DNA of 5,769 bases, taken from contig LKNH01000168.1 of the NCBI GenBank assembly GCA_001564135.1, forward strand, positions 1 through 5,769, in the 5' to 3' direction. Each line of letters opens with the position of its first letter. Position 1 is the stretch's first letter. The position numbers and the translations under genes are program-made. Shown here piece after piece: positions 1 through 5,769 of the stretch. The notes beneath the pieces were generated by a model that searched no databases, was not told the origin of the DNA, and saw only the letters and a program-made list of their open reading frames with translations. This DNA is from Halobacteriaceae archaeon Tc-Br11_E2g27 (lineage in GTDB: Archaea > Halobacteriota > Halobacteria > Halobacteriales > Haloarculaceae).

Positions 1-63
1 GCAAAGAAGATAATGCCGTCCATTGTGTGTCAGTACTCTGTCCGCTGTATCAAAAGTACTTGG

Positions 64-648
64 CTACGCCGCGACCCATCCCGCTCCGAAGACGTAGAGG
101 CCGACAAAAATAAGCGCAACAGGGACGAGAACAGTTTCGACCCACTCCGGAATAGCAATCGCTGCTGTTCGAAGGGAGATGAGCAGCGCAACAGCAACCA
201 CGAGACCAGCACCAACAACGTATAGTGCCGACACTATAGCGAGCTCAACAACTGTCAACCCGGCAAAAAATGGGACAAAAATTGCAATATTCTCCCCGTT
301 CAAGCCGATGCCAGCAAACGTTACATTCCCAATCCGATGCCGTCGTGACATGTTTTGAACAATCTTGAGGGGCTGGCTGGTCTCACGACGATTGTATAGC
401 CCCCGCATACCGAGCACGAGTGGGAGAACCCCGAGAAGAAACGCATAATCATGGAGCAGTTCCGTCGCTATTACCGAACCAACTACTGAAGCTCCCAGGC
501 CGAACCCAGTGCTGAGAAAGTGTCCGATGACGATTTCCGGTGGCTGATACCCGGGGCTGGTTCCGAACACGAGCAACACCAGGAATGTATCAAGATGTGT
601 CAGCAGAAAAATCCCAGCAGCAATCGCGAGTACTGAGAGCACACGCAT
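64..648 (-). CDS. CadD-like cadmium resistance family transporter
   Basis: Polytopic inner-membrane protein of 194 residues with about six hydrophobic segments, close to the usual 190-210 residues of the CadD (Cad, LysE-superfamily) group, whose characterised members confer cadmium resistance, presumably by efflux. Visible family-like signatures are an acidic first helix (T-H-L-D-T at residues 17-21, where bacterial CadD has N-x-D-D), E-I-V-I-G-H (38-43), L-G-V-L-P-L-V-L-G (72-80), and a second motif with N117, E119 and N120 followed by an Ile/Phe-Val-Pro stretch to P126, matching the family's GDN-Ile-Pro region. The frame stays open upstream to ATG codons at 741 and 768. I chose the ATG at 648 because the first helix begins there, as in the family, and because a TATA-like box lies about 30 bases upstream. 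The stop is TAG. The transporter fold is fairly sure; cadmium as the substrate is inferred from the family and is weak given the altered motifs. Confidence 0.8.
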   Translation of the reverse strand: MRVLSVLAIAAGIFLLTHLDTFLVLLVFGTSPGYQPPEIVIGHFLSTGFGLGASVVGSVIATELLHDYAFLLGVLPLVLGMRGLYNRRETSQPLKIVQNMSRRHRIGNVTFAGIGLNGENIAIFVPFFAGLTVVELAIVSALYVVGAGLVVAVALLISLRTAAIAIPEWVETVLVPVALIFVGLYVFGAGWVAA

Positions 649-674
649 ACTGTTCAGGCCAGCAGTAAAAATCC

Positions 675-683
675 ATTTAATTT
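675..683 (-). promoter_or_regulatory. Putative TATA box of the CadD-like gene
   Basis: The minus strand reads AAATTAAAT here. Its centre is about 31 bases upstream of the ATG at 648, placing a transcription start within a few bases of that codon, as in a leaderless haloarchaeal message. No Shine-Dalgarno sequence precedes the ATG. The box is incompatible with use of the ATGs at 741 or 768, so it supports the shorter start. Prediction from spacing and base composition only. Confidence 0.45.
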
Positions 684-722
684 GCCCGGCTGCTGCTCCG
701 TCCCGTGATTTGAGGGTAACCG

Positions 723-728
723 TTATAC
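723..728 (+). promoter_or_regulatory. Possible TATA box of the 47-residue protein gene
   Basis: TTATAC on the plus strand is centred about 41 bases before the ATG at 767. With the usual archaeal spacing, transcription would start near 752 and leave a leader of roughly 15 bases. It shares the 118-base divergent region with the promoter of the CadD-like gene. No clear BRE is seen upstream, so this is a weak call. Confidence 0.3.
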
Positions 729-766
729 TCTTCCGTGCCATACAATCCCTTGCACAACAACGAAAC

Positions 767-910
767 ATGAGCGAACAGACGGAAACGATAGACGGTTCGG
801 AGTCACGATACGCAACGATTACTCTCGGAAGCGAGGATGTGCTTCTTTACGACCGAGAGCGCCCCTCTGCATGGCTCCAATCGGATTATGCTGTGGAGTT
901 GTATAACTGA
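767..910 (+). CDS. Small acidic haloarchaeal protein, function unknown
   Basis: A 47-residue soluble protein with ten acidic and three basic residues, typical of salt-adapted haloarchaeal proteins. After a polar start (residues 1-13) come a probable beta strand (R-Y-A-T-I-T-L, 14-20), a second hydrophobic strand running into Y-D-R-E (28-31), and A-W-L-Q-S-D (35-40) near the C-terminus. From memory, this layout (a short strand, YDRE, then AWLQSD) resembles a family of small conserved haloarchaeal proteins of the DUF7331 type; I am not certain of the family number. There is no signal peptide, membrane segment or Cys-pair zinc motif. The frame is open upstream to 710, but the ATG at 767 gives the family-like MSE start. 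It is divergent from the transporter and 64 bases upstream of the acyl-CoA synthetase in the same direction, so co-transcription is possible though the latter seems to have its own promoter. The alternative is a chance ORF, made unlikely by the motifs. Confidence 0.7.
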   Translation: MSEQTETIDGSESRYATITLGSEDVLLYDRERPSAWLQSDYAVELYN

Positions 911-947
911 ACCACCCCTGATTTTTGGCCATCGGAACCAGTGTTGG

Positions 948-954
948 TAAATTA
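948..954 (+). promoter_or_regulatory. Putative TATA box of the acyl-CoA synthetase gene
   Basis: TAAATTA on the plus strand, centred at about 951, predicts a transcription start near 975-979. That fits either a leaderless message beginning at the ATG at 975 or a leader of about 13 bases to the in-frame ATG at 990. It lies in the 64-base gap after the small protein gene, suggesting that the synthetase is transcribed at least partly on its own. Confidence 0.4.
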
Positions 955-974
955 CTCTTCTACGAAACGGGAGT

Positions 975-2654
975 ATGCCGTGGCGAGTGATGGAGTCATA
1001 CGACAGCTACGAGACCGCCCGGGAGTCATTTTCGTGGGACCTTCCCGACCGGTATAACCCAGCAGTGGATCTATTGCGAGACCAACCGGACCCGGAGCGT
1101 GAGGCACTCAGATACTGTCCTCCAGCGAATAGTAACACCGACTCCTCTGTTCCCCCAGCCGTTGAACGAAGCTACTCGTTCCGGGAACTGGATATCCGTT
1201 CCAGCAAACTTGCGAATGGACTCCGTGAGCTGGGGATCGAAGCCGGCGACCGTGTTGGTGTTGTCATTCCACAAAAACCGGCAAACCCGCTTACACACCT
1301 GGCAAACTGGAAACTTGGCGCGGTTTCCGTCCCATTGACGGTATTATTCGGGCAGGATGCGTTGCAGTATCGACTTTCCGATAGTGACGCGCGTGCCGTT
1401 GTCGTTGATTCAGCAGTTACCAAGACTGTGACGGACATTAAAGAGGACTGTCCATCGCTTGAACACGTCATCGAACTCGGTGACTCATCGAGGGAGAGCA
1501 GTATTGGGTTCGAGACACTTATTGCGGACCAACCGCCGGAAACCGAGATATATGACTCCACGCCGGAGACTCCATCTGCGATTATGTATACAAGCGGTAG
1601 TACCGGCCCGCCAAAAGGGGTGTTACACAGTCATGCGCTGTGGCTTGGACGGGCCGCAGCGGCCTTCAACTATTTCGACCAGACGCTGACAGAGGGAACA
1701 CTTTGGACACCGGCAGACTGGGCATGGGGCGCAGCACTCGGCGGCACGCTCTTTGCTGGCTGGCATTACGGAGCAACCGTCGTCGGGTGGCCGCGAAGTG
1801 AGTTCGACCCCGCCCAGGTCTTTGCTCATCTTGCACAGCAGGAGATTACGCACGCGTTCATGCCACCGACTGCACTGAGATTGCTCATGGATATTTCCGA
1901 CCCAGAGGGAACCTACGACCTTTCGTTGCAGACGCTCGCTGCCGCTGGAGAGCCACTGACACCCGAGATTATGGACTGGGTCGATGAGAGCTTTGACAGT
2001 GTCTCACTCAACGAATTTTACGGTCAAACTGAGCTAAACCTCTGTGTTGGTAACTGTTCTCGCTGGTTCGATAGCCAGGCAGGTAGCATGGGAAAACCGC
2101 TTCCTGGCTACGAGATAGCAGTCCTTGACCCGGAGACACACGAATCCTGCAATGCAGAAACTATCGGCGAAATTGCAGTCAAGCCGGCAGATGACCGCAT
2201 CTTCTTCACCGAATACTGGAACAACCCTCAGGCAACCGCGGAAAAGCAGACAGCAGGTGGCTGGTACCTGACCGGCGACCTTGCAAAACAGGACGATGAC
2301 GGCTATCTCTGGTTTCTCTCACGAAAAGATGATATCATCCTCACGAAAGGATATCGCGTCGGGCCAACGGAAATTGAACGGACAATTCTTTCTCATCCAC
2401 GGGTCGAACAGGTCGGTGTTATCGGCGTACCAGATGACACGGTCGGTGAGGAAATCCACGCGTACATTGTGTTGACTGGCAAGGAGGTGATAGCCCACGA
2501 TGAGATTCGGGATGAAATCAGAGAGCTTGTACGGGAACGGCTTGCACAGTACGAGTACCCTGCTGCGATACACATCGTCGATTCACTGCCACAGACCTCA
2601 ACTGGAAAAATTCAACGGAACGAACTCCGTAATCGGTGGGAATCCGACAACTAA
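975..2654 (+). CDS. Acyl-CoA synthetase (AMP-forming), medium-chain type
   Basis: Cytoplasmic ANL-superfamily enzyme of 559 residues, full length, that activates a carboxylic acid with ATP to an acyl-AMP and then transfers it to CoA, feeding beta-oxidation or related carboxylate use. All core motifs are intact: the phosphate-binding loop Y-T-S-G-S-T-G-P-P-K-G (205-215), Y-G-Q-T-E (349-353), T-G-D with the ribose-binding Asp (433-435), the hinge and C-terminal start around 450-461 ending in K-G-Y-R, and the catalytic Lys545 in P-Q-T-S-T-G-K-I-Q-R (539-548). YGQTE and GYR-V-G-P-T-E-I-E point to the medium-chain (MACS/ACSM-like) branch rather than acetyl-CoA synthetase, but chain length cannot be read from sequence. 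The ATG at 975 is chosen because an upstream TATA-like box fits a leaderless start; the ATG at 990 is an alternative that removes five residues. It ends in TAA, 25 bases before the stop of the convergent antiporter gene. Confidence 0.93.
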   Translation: MPWRVMESYDSYETARESFSWDLPDRYNPAVDLLRDQPDPEREALRYCPPANSNTDSSVPPAVERSYSFRELDIRSSKLANGLRELGIEAGDRVGVVIPQKPANPLTHLANWKLGAVSVPLTVLFGQDALQYRLSDSDARAVVVDSAVTKTVTDIKEDCPSLEHVIELGDSSRESSIGFETLIADQPPETEIYDSTPETPSAIMYTSGSTGPPKGVLHSHALWLGRAAAAFNYFDQTLTEGTLWTPADWAWGAALGGTLFAGWHYGATVVGWPRSEFDPAQVFAHLAQQEITHAFMPPTALRLLMDISDPEGTYDLSLQTLAAAGEPLTPEIMDWVDESFDSVSLNEFYGQTELNLCVGNCSRWFDSQAGSMGKPLPGYEIAVLDPETHESCNAETIGEIAVKPADDRIFFTEYWNNPQATAEKQTAGGWYLTGDLAKQDDDGYLWFLSRKDDIILTKGYRVGPTEIERTILSHPRVEQVGVIGVPDDTVGEEIHAYIVLTGKEVIAHDEIRDEIRELVRERLAQYEYPAAIHIVDSLPQTSTGKIQRNELRNRWESDN

Positions 2655-2679
2655 TTCTCACGGTATCGGAGAGGAGTTA

Positions 2680-4785
2680 TCAGTCGTACTGGAGGAACTT
2701 GCGATCGTAATCTGGGTCATCTTCACGGAGTGTTACAACGACAAACGACTCCGGTGGAAGCGTTGCCAGATCGGTCGGGAGCGTTCGAAGTCGTTCGTGC
2801 CAGCCAACCCGGCCCTGACGTGGGGAAAGGACACTGACGAGGTCGTTTTCGTCGGATTCCTCTTCCAGATACGGAAGCAGTTTATTCCACGAATCAAGCT
2901 CGGTAAACGTTGCTTCCAACTCGGGTTCGACGAGTTCGAACAACCGATTATACTGGTCTTCGCTGCTGCCAATGAGCAACACCTCGAGGTCTGCGTTGAC
3001 CCGGTCTGCAACCTTTTTCACGAAGTGAACACCTTCGAAGAACCCTTCTTGTGTATCGACCCCGTGAGGAACGACGACAAACATTCGTTCAGTCGTGTTA
3101 ATTGGGTGTCCAAGGCGCGCAACGAGTACCGGAATTCGAGTGCGCTCAAGAACTCGGTCAATGATGCTCCCGAACATCCGGTGAGTCAACGAGTGCGTTG
3201 CATCCCAACCCATCAGAATCATATCGGCCTGTACCTCCATTGAGCCACGGACGATACCGGAGGCTGGGTTATGATTGACGCGCGTTTCTGTTTCGAGTTT
3301 TACATCGGCCTCGTTGCCAATCTCAACGAGGTCGTCCATCGACTCACGCGTTTCTGCAACCCGCTTTTCGGTCTCCTCTTCGCCACCTGATGGACTGATA
3401 ACTGTAAGAACGTTGACTGGTTGTTCTTTTGATTCCGATTTAAGTACGAAGGAGAACTCAAGCAACCGCCGCTGTTGCTCTGCGTGATGTGAGAGTGGTA
3501 ACAGAATGCGAGGGTCTGTCACTTCGCTATCGTCTTCGGTCGCTTCCCGCGATAGTGCCAGTTTGTTGCTTGCACGGCGGGTGAGCCATGGACTGACGAT
3601 TGCTGTTACCAGCAACAAGAGAACGACAGCATTGAGGATAGCTTCCGAAAAGAGCCCTTCCTCGACGCCGATGATTGTGACTGCAAGGGCAGCGGCGGCC
3701 TGCCCGGTTGACAGTCCAAATATCACCGACCGTTCGTTGCTATCGTATCCTTTGATAACGCCGACCGCCTGGGAGGCAAGCCACTTGGAGACGAACATGA
3801 CGATAATGATGACACCGGCAACCTGGAGCGTCCGTGGCCCATCAAGAATTACGGCTGGGTCAACCAGTATACCGACCCACAGGAGGAAAAATGGAATAAA
3901 TAGTGCGTTACCGACGAACTCGATACGAGTCATCAGCGTCCCGCCCGGTGGAATCAACCGGTTCAGTGCAATTCCCGCAATGAACGCTCCGAGGATAGCT
4001 GCAATATCGAGTAACTCAGCAAGCGAGGCAGCGGCGAAAAACACCACAGCAACGAAGAGAAACTCGAAATAACTCTCTTCGCTGAAGTTTTGGAAAAACC
4101 ACCGCGCTGTTCGGCCAACGACGAACCACGTTGCACCAAACAAAATGAGCAGTGATAGAGCAATATCGAGCAACAGTATCGGTGTGAGTCCGCCATCATG
4201 GCCGCCGACAACTAGAGCGAGAACAATCAGTGCAAGGGTATCGGTAAACAGTATTCCGCCGAAAACAGCCGTCACTCCCCGGTTTTTCGTCACTCCATAT
4301 TTGTTTGCGATGGGATAGGCAAGCAGTGTGTGTGAGGCAAACACCGCAGCTAGCAACAGCGCCGCCCAGATATCAAGCCCCAAGATTGTGACCCCCGCAG
4401 TGGTTCCGAGAATAAAGGGGACGAAGAAACTAGTCAATCCAAATATTGCGGCGCTGTCCGGGTCCTGCATGAATCCGCGCAGGTCCATCTCCAACCCGAC
4501 TGTAAAGAGAAGATAGACGAGACCAACGTTCCCGAGCAGCACAATTGTTTCCGATTCTTCAAGGAGATTCAGTCCGCCCGGTCCCAGTGCTGCGCCGAGA
4601 AGGACAATACCGACAATCCCTGGCTGTCCTAACCGCTCAATCACCAGCGGACCAACAAGGAACGCCATCAGTGCGAGGGTAAAGATGAGAACTGGTTCCT
4701 CGATAGGCCAGCCTGGCGACTCATACAGGAAGTTCAGCGGCTCCAGCCTTACTCCGACACCAAATGTAGACGAAAGATGTGACAT
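2680..4785 (-). CDS. CPA2/Kef-type cation:proton antiporter with C-terminal USP region
   Basis: A 701-residue membrane protein predicted to exchange Na+ or K+ for protons. Residues about 30-402 hold roughly 13 hydrophobic segments typical of the Na_H_Exchanger fold: R-L-G-Q-P-G-I-V-G (51-59), F-T-V-G-L-E-M-D-L (94-102), the S-H-T...P stretch of the broken helix (151-158), the ion-site helix with F-T-D-T (180-183, D182 the likely carboxylate) and S-T-G-Q-A-A-A-A-L (359-367). The soluble part starts at about 425 with a universal-stress-protein domain (I-L-L-P at 427-430; ATP-loop-like G526...F-G-S at 538-540; I-P-V-L-V-A-R at 551-557) and ends with a second USP-like alpha/beta half (about 567-690). 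No TrkA-N NAD-binding domain of the KefB/C type is present. The first possible start, at 4803, is GTG. I chose the ATG at 4785, which gives a six-residue shorter N-terminus; neither has a Shine-Dalgarno sequence. The stop is TGA. The cation is not predictable with certainty. Confidence 0.9.
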   Translation of the reverse strand: MSHLSSTFGVGVRLEPLNFLYESPGWPIEEPVLIFTLALMAFLVGPLVIERLGQPGIVGIVLLGAALGPGGLNLLEESETIVLLGNVGLVYLLFTVGLEMDLRGFMQDPDSAAIFGLTSFFVPFILGTTAGVTILGLDIWAALLLAAVFASHTLLAYPIANKYGVTKNRGVTAVFGGILFTDTLALIVLALVVGGHDGGLTPILLLDIALSLLILFGATWFVVGRTARWFFQNFSEESYFEFLFVAVVFFAAASLAELLDIAAILGAFIAGIALNRLIPPGGTLMTRIEFVGNALFIPFFLLWVGILVDPAVILDGPRTLQVAGVIIIVMFVSKWLASQAVGVIKGYDSNERSVIFGLSTGQAAAALAVTIIGVEEGLFSEAILNAVVLLLLVTAIVSPWLTRRASNKLALSREATEDDSEVTDPRILLPLSHHAEQQRRLLEFSFVLKSESKEQPVNVLTVISPSGGEEETEKRVAETRESMDDLVEIGNEADVKLETETRVNHNPASGIVRGSMEVQADMILMGWDATHSLTHRMFGSIIDRVLERTRIPVLVARLGHPINTTERMFVVVPHGVDTQEGFFEGVHFVKKVADRVNADLEVLLIGSSEDQYNRLFELVEPELEATFTELDSWNKLLPYLEEESDENDLVSVLSPRQGRVGWHERLRTLPTDLATLPPESFVVVTLREDDPDYDRKFLQYD

Positions 4786-4834
4786 GACTGTCTCTAGAAA
4801 CACAGTATCTGTATTCTCATTGCCGACGGTCTGC

Positions 4835-4842
4835 TAATTAAA
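4835..4842 (-). promoter_or_regulatory. Putative TATA box of the antiporter gene
   Basis: The minus strand reads TTTAATTA, a good archaeal TATA-like element. Standard spacing places the transcription start near 4811, giving a leader of about 8 bases to the GTG at 4803 or about 26 bases to the ATG at 4785. A short palindrome, TACC-GAA-GGTA (4845-4855), lies immediately upstream, where the BRE would be. Confidence 0.45.
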
Positions 4843-4888
4843 GCTACCGAAGGTAATCAAGAGCACCTCCTGTTATCGAAGCTAACTC

Positions 4889-4897
4889 CTAACTTTG
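4889..4897 (+). promoter_or_regulatory. Weak candidate TATA box of the MBL-fold hydrolase gene
   Basis: CTAACTTTG on the plus strand is centred about 25 bases before the ATG at 4918, where the TATA box of a leaderless gene should be. The match is poor, but nothing better is present and no Shine-Dalgarno sequence precedes the ATG. It shares the divergent intergenic region with the antiporter promoter. Confidence 0.2.
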
Positions 4898-4917
4898 TTG
4901 CCTGTCTGCATCTAGCT

Positions 4918-5679
4918 ATGCAACTTACCTTCCTCGGAACGGGAAGCGCGATGCCGACCGGAACCCGATTTCAGACTGGGCTATTGCTGGAAGCGGCAGA
5001 TGATACAGTACTCCTCGATTGTGGGAGCGGTGTCCTTCATGGCCTTGCAAGAACGGATGTGGGGTATGAAGGAGTTGACACCCTCGTTCTCACGCATCAT
5101 CATCTCGACCACGTCTCTGATTTGTTGGTGTTGCTCAAAGCCAGGTGGCTCGCTGGCGAAACTGAAATGACCATTGCTGGCCCGGAGGGTACCGAGCAGT
5201 TAGTGCGCGAGTCGCTCGCTGTCCACGATTATATGCAAGGGCGAATCGAGTTCACGTTCCACGAATTTGAGGCCAATGCAGAGTATACCCTGCATGACTT
5301 CTCGGTGCAGACCTTCGAAACACGCCATTCAATGCCGTGTCTAGCCTACCGGTTTGGACATCCTTCGACCGAACAGGAGCTTGTTTTTTCAGGAGATAGC
5401 GAAGCGTTCGAGGAACTAATCGAATTTGCCGACGGTGCGTCGGTGCTCGTTCATGACTGCTCTTTTCCGGATTCAGTCGATGTTTCAAACCATCCGACAC
5501 CCTCCCAACTTGGCACGGCCCTTGCGAACGTAGACGCAACTATTGACGAGGTTTATCTAACGCATCTGTATCCACATACCGAAGGGCGACAAGAGGAAAT
5601 GCTTGACTCGCTCGCCACCCACTACGATGGGAGTGTTACAATTGCCGCGGATGGACAGATCGTAAAAATGGAGCAATAA
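4918..5679 (+). CDS. MBL-fold metallohydrolase, RNase Z-like
   Basis: A 253-residue cytoplasmic protein with the metallo-beta-lactamase fold of the RNase Z/COG1234 group, expected to bind two zinc ions and cleave a phosphodiester or another ester. It opens with L-G-T-G-S-A-M-P (6-13) and D-C-G-S-G (34-38), followed by the zinc motif T-H-H-H-L-D-H (59-65, i.e. H60-x-H62-x-D64-H65), T-R-H-S (135-138, with H137 a likely ligand), S-G-D-S (158-161, D160 the bridging Asp) and T-H-L-Y-P-H (215-220, H216 the likely last ligand). A full set of metal ligands suggests an active enzyme. It is shorter than archaeal tRNase Z (about 300 residues) and I see no Gly-Pro-rich flexible arm for tRNA binding, so tRNA 3'-end processing is doubtful and the substrate is unknown. 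The ATG start is the first in frame and directly precedes the N-terminal beta strand. It ends in TAA, six bases before the convergent kinase stop. Confidence 0.88.
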   Translation: MQLTFLGTGSAMPTGTRFQTGLLLEAADDTVLLDCGSGVLHGLARTDVGYEGVDTLVLTHHHLDHVSDLLVLLKARWLAGETEMTIAGPEGTEQLVRESLAVHDYMQGRIEFTFHEFEANAEYTLHDFSVQTFETRHSMPCLAYRFGHPSTEQELVFSGDSEAFEELIEFADGASVLVHDCSFPDSVDVSNHPTPSQLGTALANVDATIDEVYLTHLYPHTEGRQEEMLDSLATHYDGSVTIAADGQIVKMEQ

Positions 5680-5685
5680 CTAGTC

Positions 5686-5769
5686 TCATGCCGTCCGGAG
5701 CGTGATGTTGAATGCCGCCCCACCGTGGTGACTTTCCGAGACCTCAATGGAACCGCCGTAAGCTTCGAC
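5686..5769 (-). CDS. Sensor histidine kinase, C-terminal end (partial)
   Basis: The last 27 codons and TGA stop of a minus-strand gene whose body lies beyond the right edge. The visible peptide contains V-E-A-Y-G-G-S-I-E-V, then G-G-A-A-F-N-I-T-L near the end, which is the characteristic finish of the HATPase_c domain (the G2-like glycine box and last beta strand) of haloarchaeal PAS-type sensor kinases. It is therefore probably a signal-transducing, ATP-dependent autokinase. Sensor domains, phosphoacceptor His and N box cannot be seen, so the signal and partner are unknown. It is convergent with the MBL-fold gene with a six-base gap. Confidence 0.8.
   Translation of the reverse strand, partial: VEAYGGSIEVSESHHGGAAFNITLRTA

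Noticed and set aside
710..766. An upstream extension of the 47-residue protein to 66 residues
   Set aside because: The added residues are basic and hydrophobic, unlike the acidic body, and would cover the putative TATA box. MSE at 767 is a typical start.
64..768. The full 234-residue version of the CadD-like protein
   Set aside because: The extra 40 residues are basic and Cys-containing with no family match, lie upstream of the predicted promoter and would overlap the start of the divergent small gene.
1172..1561. A 129-codon minus-strand ORF inside the acyl-CoA synthetase gene
   Set aside because: It is a Ser-rich translation without motifs, antisense to a well-supported enzyme.
2500..3243. 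A 247-codon plus-strand ORF opposite the antiporter C-terminal half
   Set aside because: It overlaps the end of the synthetase and runs fully antisense to a gene with clear domain motifs. Its translation is basic, Cys- and Asn-rich, unlike a haloarchaeal protein, so it is a codon-bias shadow.
3506..4072. A 188-codon plus-strand ORF opposite the antiporter membrane domain
   Set aside because: It is Ser/Thr/Ala/Arg-rich, low in complexity, with no recognisable motif. It is the antisense reading of transmembrane codons.
1..5769. Mobile elements, CRISPR arrays, RNA genes, or a defence or biosynthetic island
   Set aside because: I saw no spaced direct repeats, transposase motifs, terminal inverted repeats, tRNA cloverleaf sequence or integrase. 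Gene content and composition are uniform and core-like.

Overview
The window looks like ordinary chromosomal DNA from a haloarchaeon (class Halobacteria). The predicted soluble proteins are rich in Asp and Glu and poor in Lys. Gene starts lack convincing Shine-Dalgarno sequences, and several have an AT-rich TATA-like box about 24-29 bases upstream, as expected for leaderless or short-leader archaeal transcripts. A small haloarchaeal-type protein carrying YDRE and AWLQSD motifs is also present. Base composition, judged by eye from a few lines, is in the low to mid 50s percent GC. That is modest for the group, so I do not name a genus.

Layout from left to right: a CadD-like cadmium-resistance family membrane transporter on the minus strand (64-648); a 118-base divergent promoter region; a 47-residue acidic protein of unknown function on the plus strand (767-910); a full-length medium-chain-type acyl-CoA synthetase on the plus strand (975-2654). 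This is followed, after only 25 bases and in the convergent orientation, by a CPA2/Kef-type cation:proton antiporter with a C-terminal universal-stress-protein region on the minus strand (2680-4785). A second divergent intergenic region (4786-4917) separates the antiporter from a complete RNase Z-like metallo-beta-lactamase-fold hydrolase on the plus strand (4918-5679). Six bases further on lies the C-terminal tip of a sensor histidine kinase on the minus strand, cut by the window edge (5686-5769).

The genes do not form one pathway. They sit as alternating divergent and convergent single units, each probably with its own promoter. Two are membrane transporters linked to ion or metal homeostasis, one activates carboxylic acids to acyl-CoA, one is a hydrolase of unknown substrate, and one is a signalling kinase. 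I found no tRNA, rRNA, CRISPR array, insertion sequence or prophage signature, and no convincing new multi-gene system. The points most worth a second look are the ion-site sequence and degenerate nucleotide motif of the antiporter-USP fusion, the altered acidic motifs of the CadD-like protein, and the unexplained small protein.
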